Origin: an uncultured Pelagibacteraceae bacterium
Lineage (GTDB): Bacteria; Pseudomonadota; Alphaproteobacteria; Pelagibacterales; Pelagibacteraceae
NCBI GenBank assembly: GCA_902573585.1
Contig: CACGKH010000002.1
Span: 1 to 64,000 of the forward strand
Length of the DNA stretch: 64,000 bases
Direction of reading: 5' to 3'
Of this stretch, positions 63,368-64,000 are shown piece by piece (within the stretch, counting starts at the first letter, position 1; each line of letters begins with the position of its first letter). The notes beneath the pieces are model-generated. The model searched no databases. It saw only the letters and a program-made list of their open reading frames with translations, and had not been told where the DNA came from. A program made the translations under genes and the position numbers.

Positions 63368-64000
63368 CTAGCCGTTTAATAATTTTATAGCGTAATTTAA
63401 TTGATTATCTGTTTCTGTTTTTATTAAAAAATTATCTGACTCTTCTCCAATTTCAATATCTGGAGAAACACCAACTTCAGAAATTGATTTTCCTGATGGT
63501 AGGTAATACTTAGCAACAGTTAATCTAATTGCACCTTTATTTTTAAGAGGTATTATTGATTGAACAGAACCTTTTCCAAAGCTACTCTCACCCAATAAAA
63601 TTGCTCTTTTGTGATCTTTTAATGCACCAGCAACAATTTCTGAAGCCGACGCAGAACCATAATTAATTAAAACAATTAAAGTTTTTCCATTAGTTATATC
63701 ACCTTCTTTTGCAAACCATCTTCTATTTTCAGACACTTTCCTACTTTTTGTAGATACTATTTCCCCACTTTCTAAAAAAAAGTCAGTTATTTTTATTGCT
63801 TGTGAAAGTAAACCTCCGGGATTATTCCTTAAATCTAAAATATATTTTTTAACTTTTTTACTGTTCTCTAATTCTTTTATTTTTTTTTTAATTTGTCGAC
63901 CACTATTTTCATTAAATGAGGTTAGTCTAATGTAACCAATATTTTTATCTAAAACTTCAGATTTCACAGATTGAATTTGAATGACTTCTCTTACAATATT
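63368..64000 (-). CDS. S41 family C-terminal processing peptidase, N-terminus truncated by window edge
   Basis: ORF continues in frame past the reported GTG at 63967 to the window end (IVREVIQIQSVKSEVLDKNIGYIRLTSFNE); LDLRNNPGGLLSQAI, YGSASASEIVAGALKDH, GESSFGKGSVQSI. Confidence 0.93.
   Translation of the reverse strand, partial: NIVREVIQIQSVKSEVLDKNIGYIRLTSFNENSGRQIKKKIKELENSKKVKKYILDLRNNPGGLLSQAIKITDFFLESGEIVSTKSRKVSENRRWFAKEGDITNGKTLIVLINYGSASASEIVAGALKDHKRAILLGESSFGKGSVQSIIPLKNKGAIRLTVAKYYLPSGKSISEVGVSPDIEIGEESDNFLIKTETDNQLNYAIKLLNG

Overview
This is a 64 kb window of a low-GC, very densely packed alphaproteobacterial chromosome. Gene content and order, and the close match of the DmdA protein to the Pelagibacter enzyme as I remember it, point to the SAR11/Pelagibacterales clade. 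Almost everything is core or clade-typical metabolism: argG (partial), IalB, aldo/keto reductase, BI-1, DUF2794, YciB, hspQ, ccmCDEFGH, and a 2-hydroxyacid-oxidation/TRAP/amidase cluster. These are followed by ftsY, dapF, ffh-rpsP-trmD-rplS, leuCDB, the DMSP demethylation genes (dmdC, dmdB, alpha/beta hydrolase, dmdA), asd and sdhCDAB. The rest is an IclR/MMSDH/Fe-ADH/TRAP module, mdh-sucCDAB-lpd, priA, atpHAGDC, rppH and a C-terminal protease (partial). I see no rRNA, no convincing tRNA, no CRISPR array, no IS element, no phage and no recognisable defence system. The most interesting non-coding signal is a structured leader RNA candidate directly upstream of ffh (about 24310-24418). Other points of interest: an intrinsic terminator between the DctP and DctQM genes in both TRAP operons; an inverted repeat upstream of ccmC; an unlisted 58-aa membrane microprotein ORF; the missing rimM; an alpha/beta hydrolase embedded in the dmd genes; a DddB/DddC-like module nearby; diverged tandem FMN oxidase paralogs; and convergent genes that overlap at their stop codons. 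No database search was possible, so names rest on protein motif recognition.
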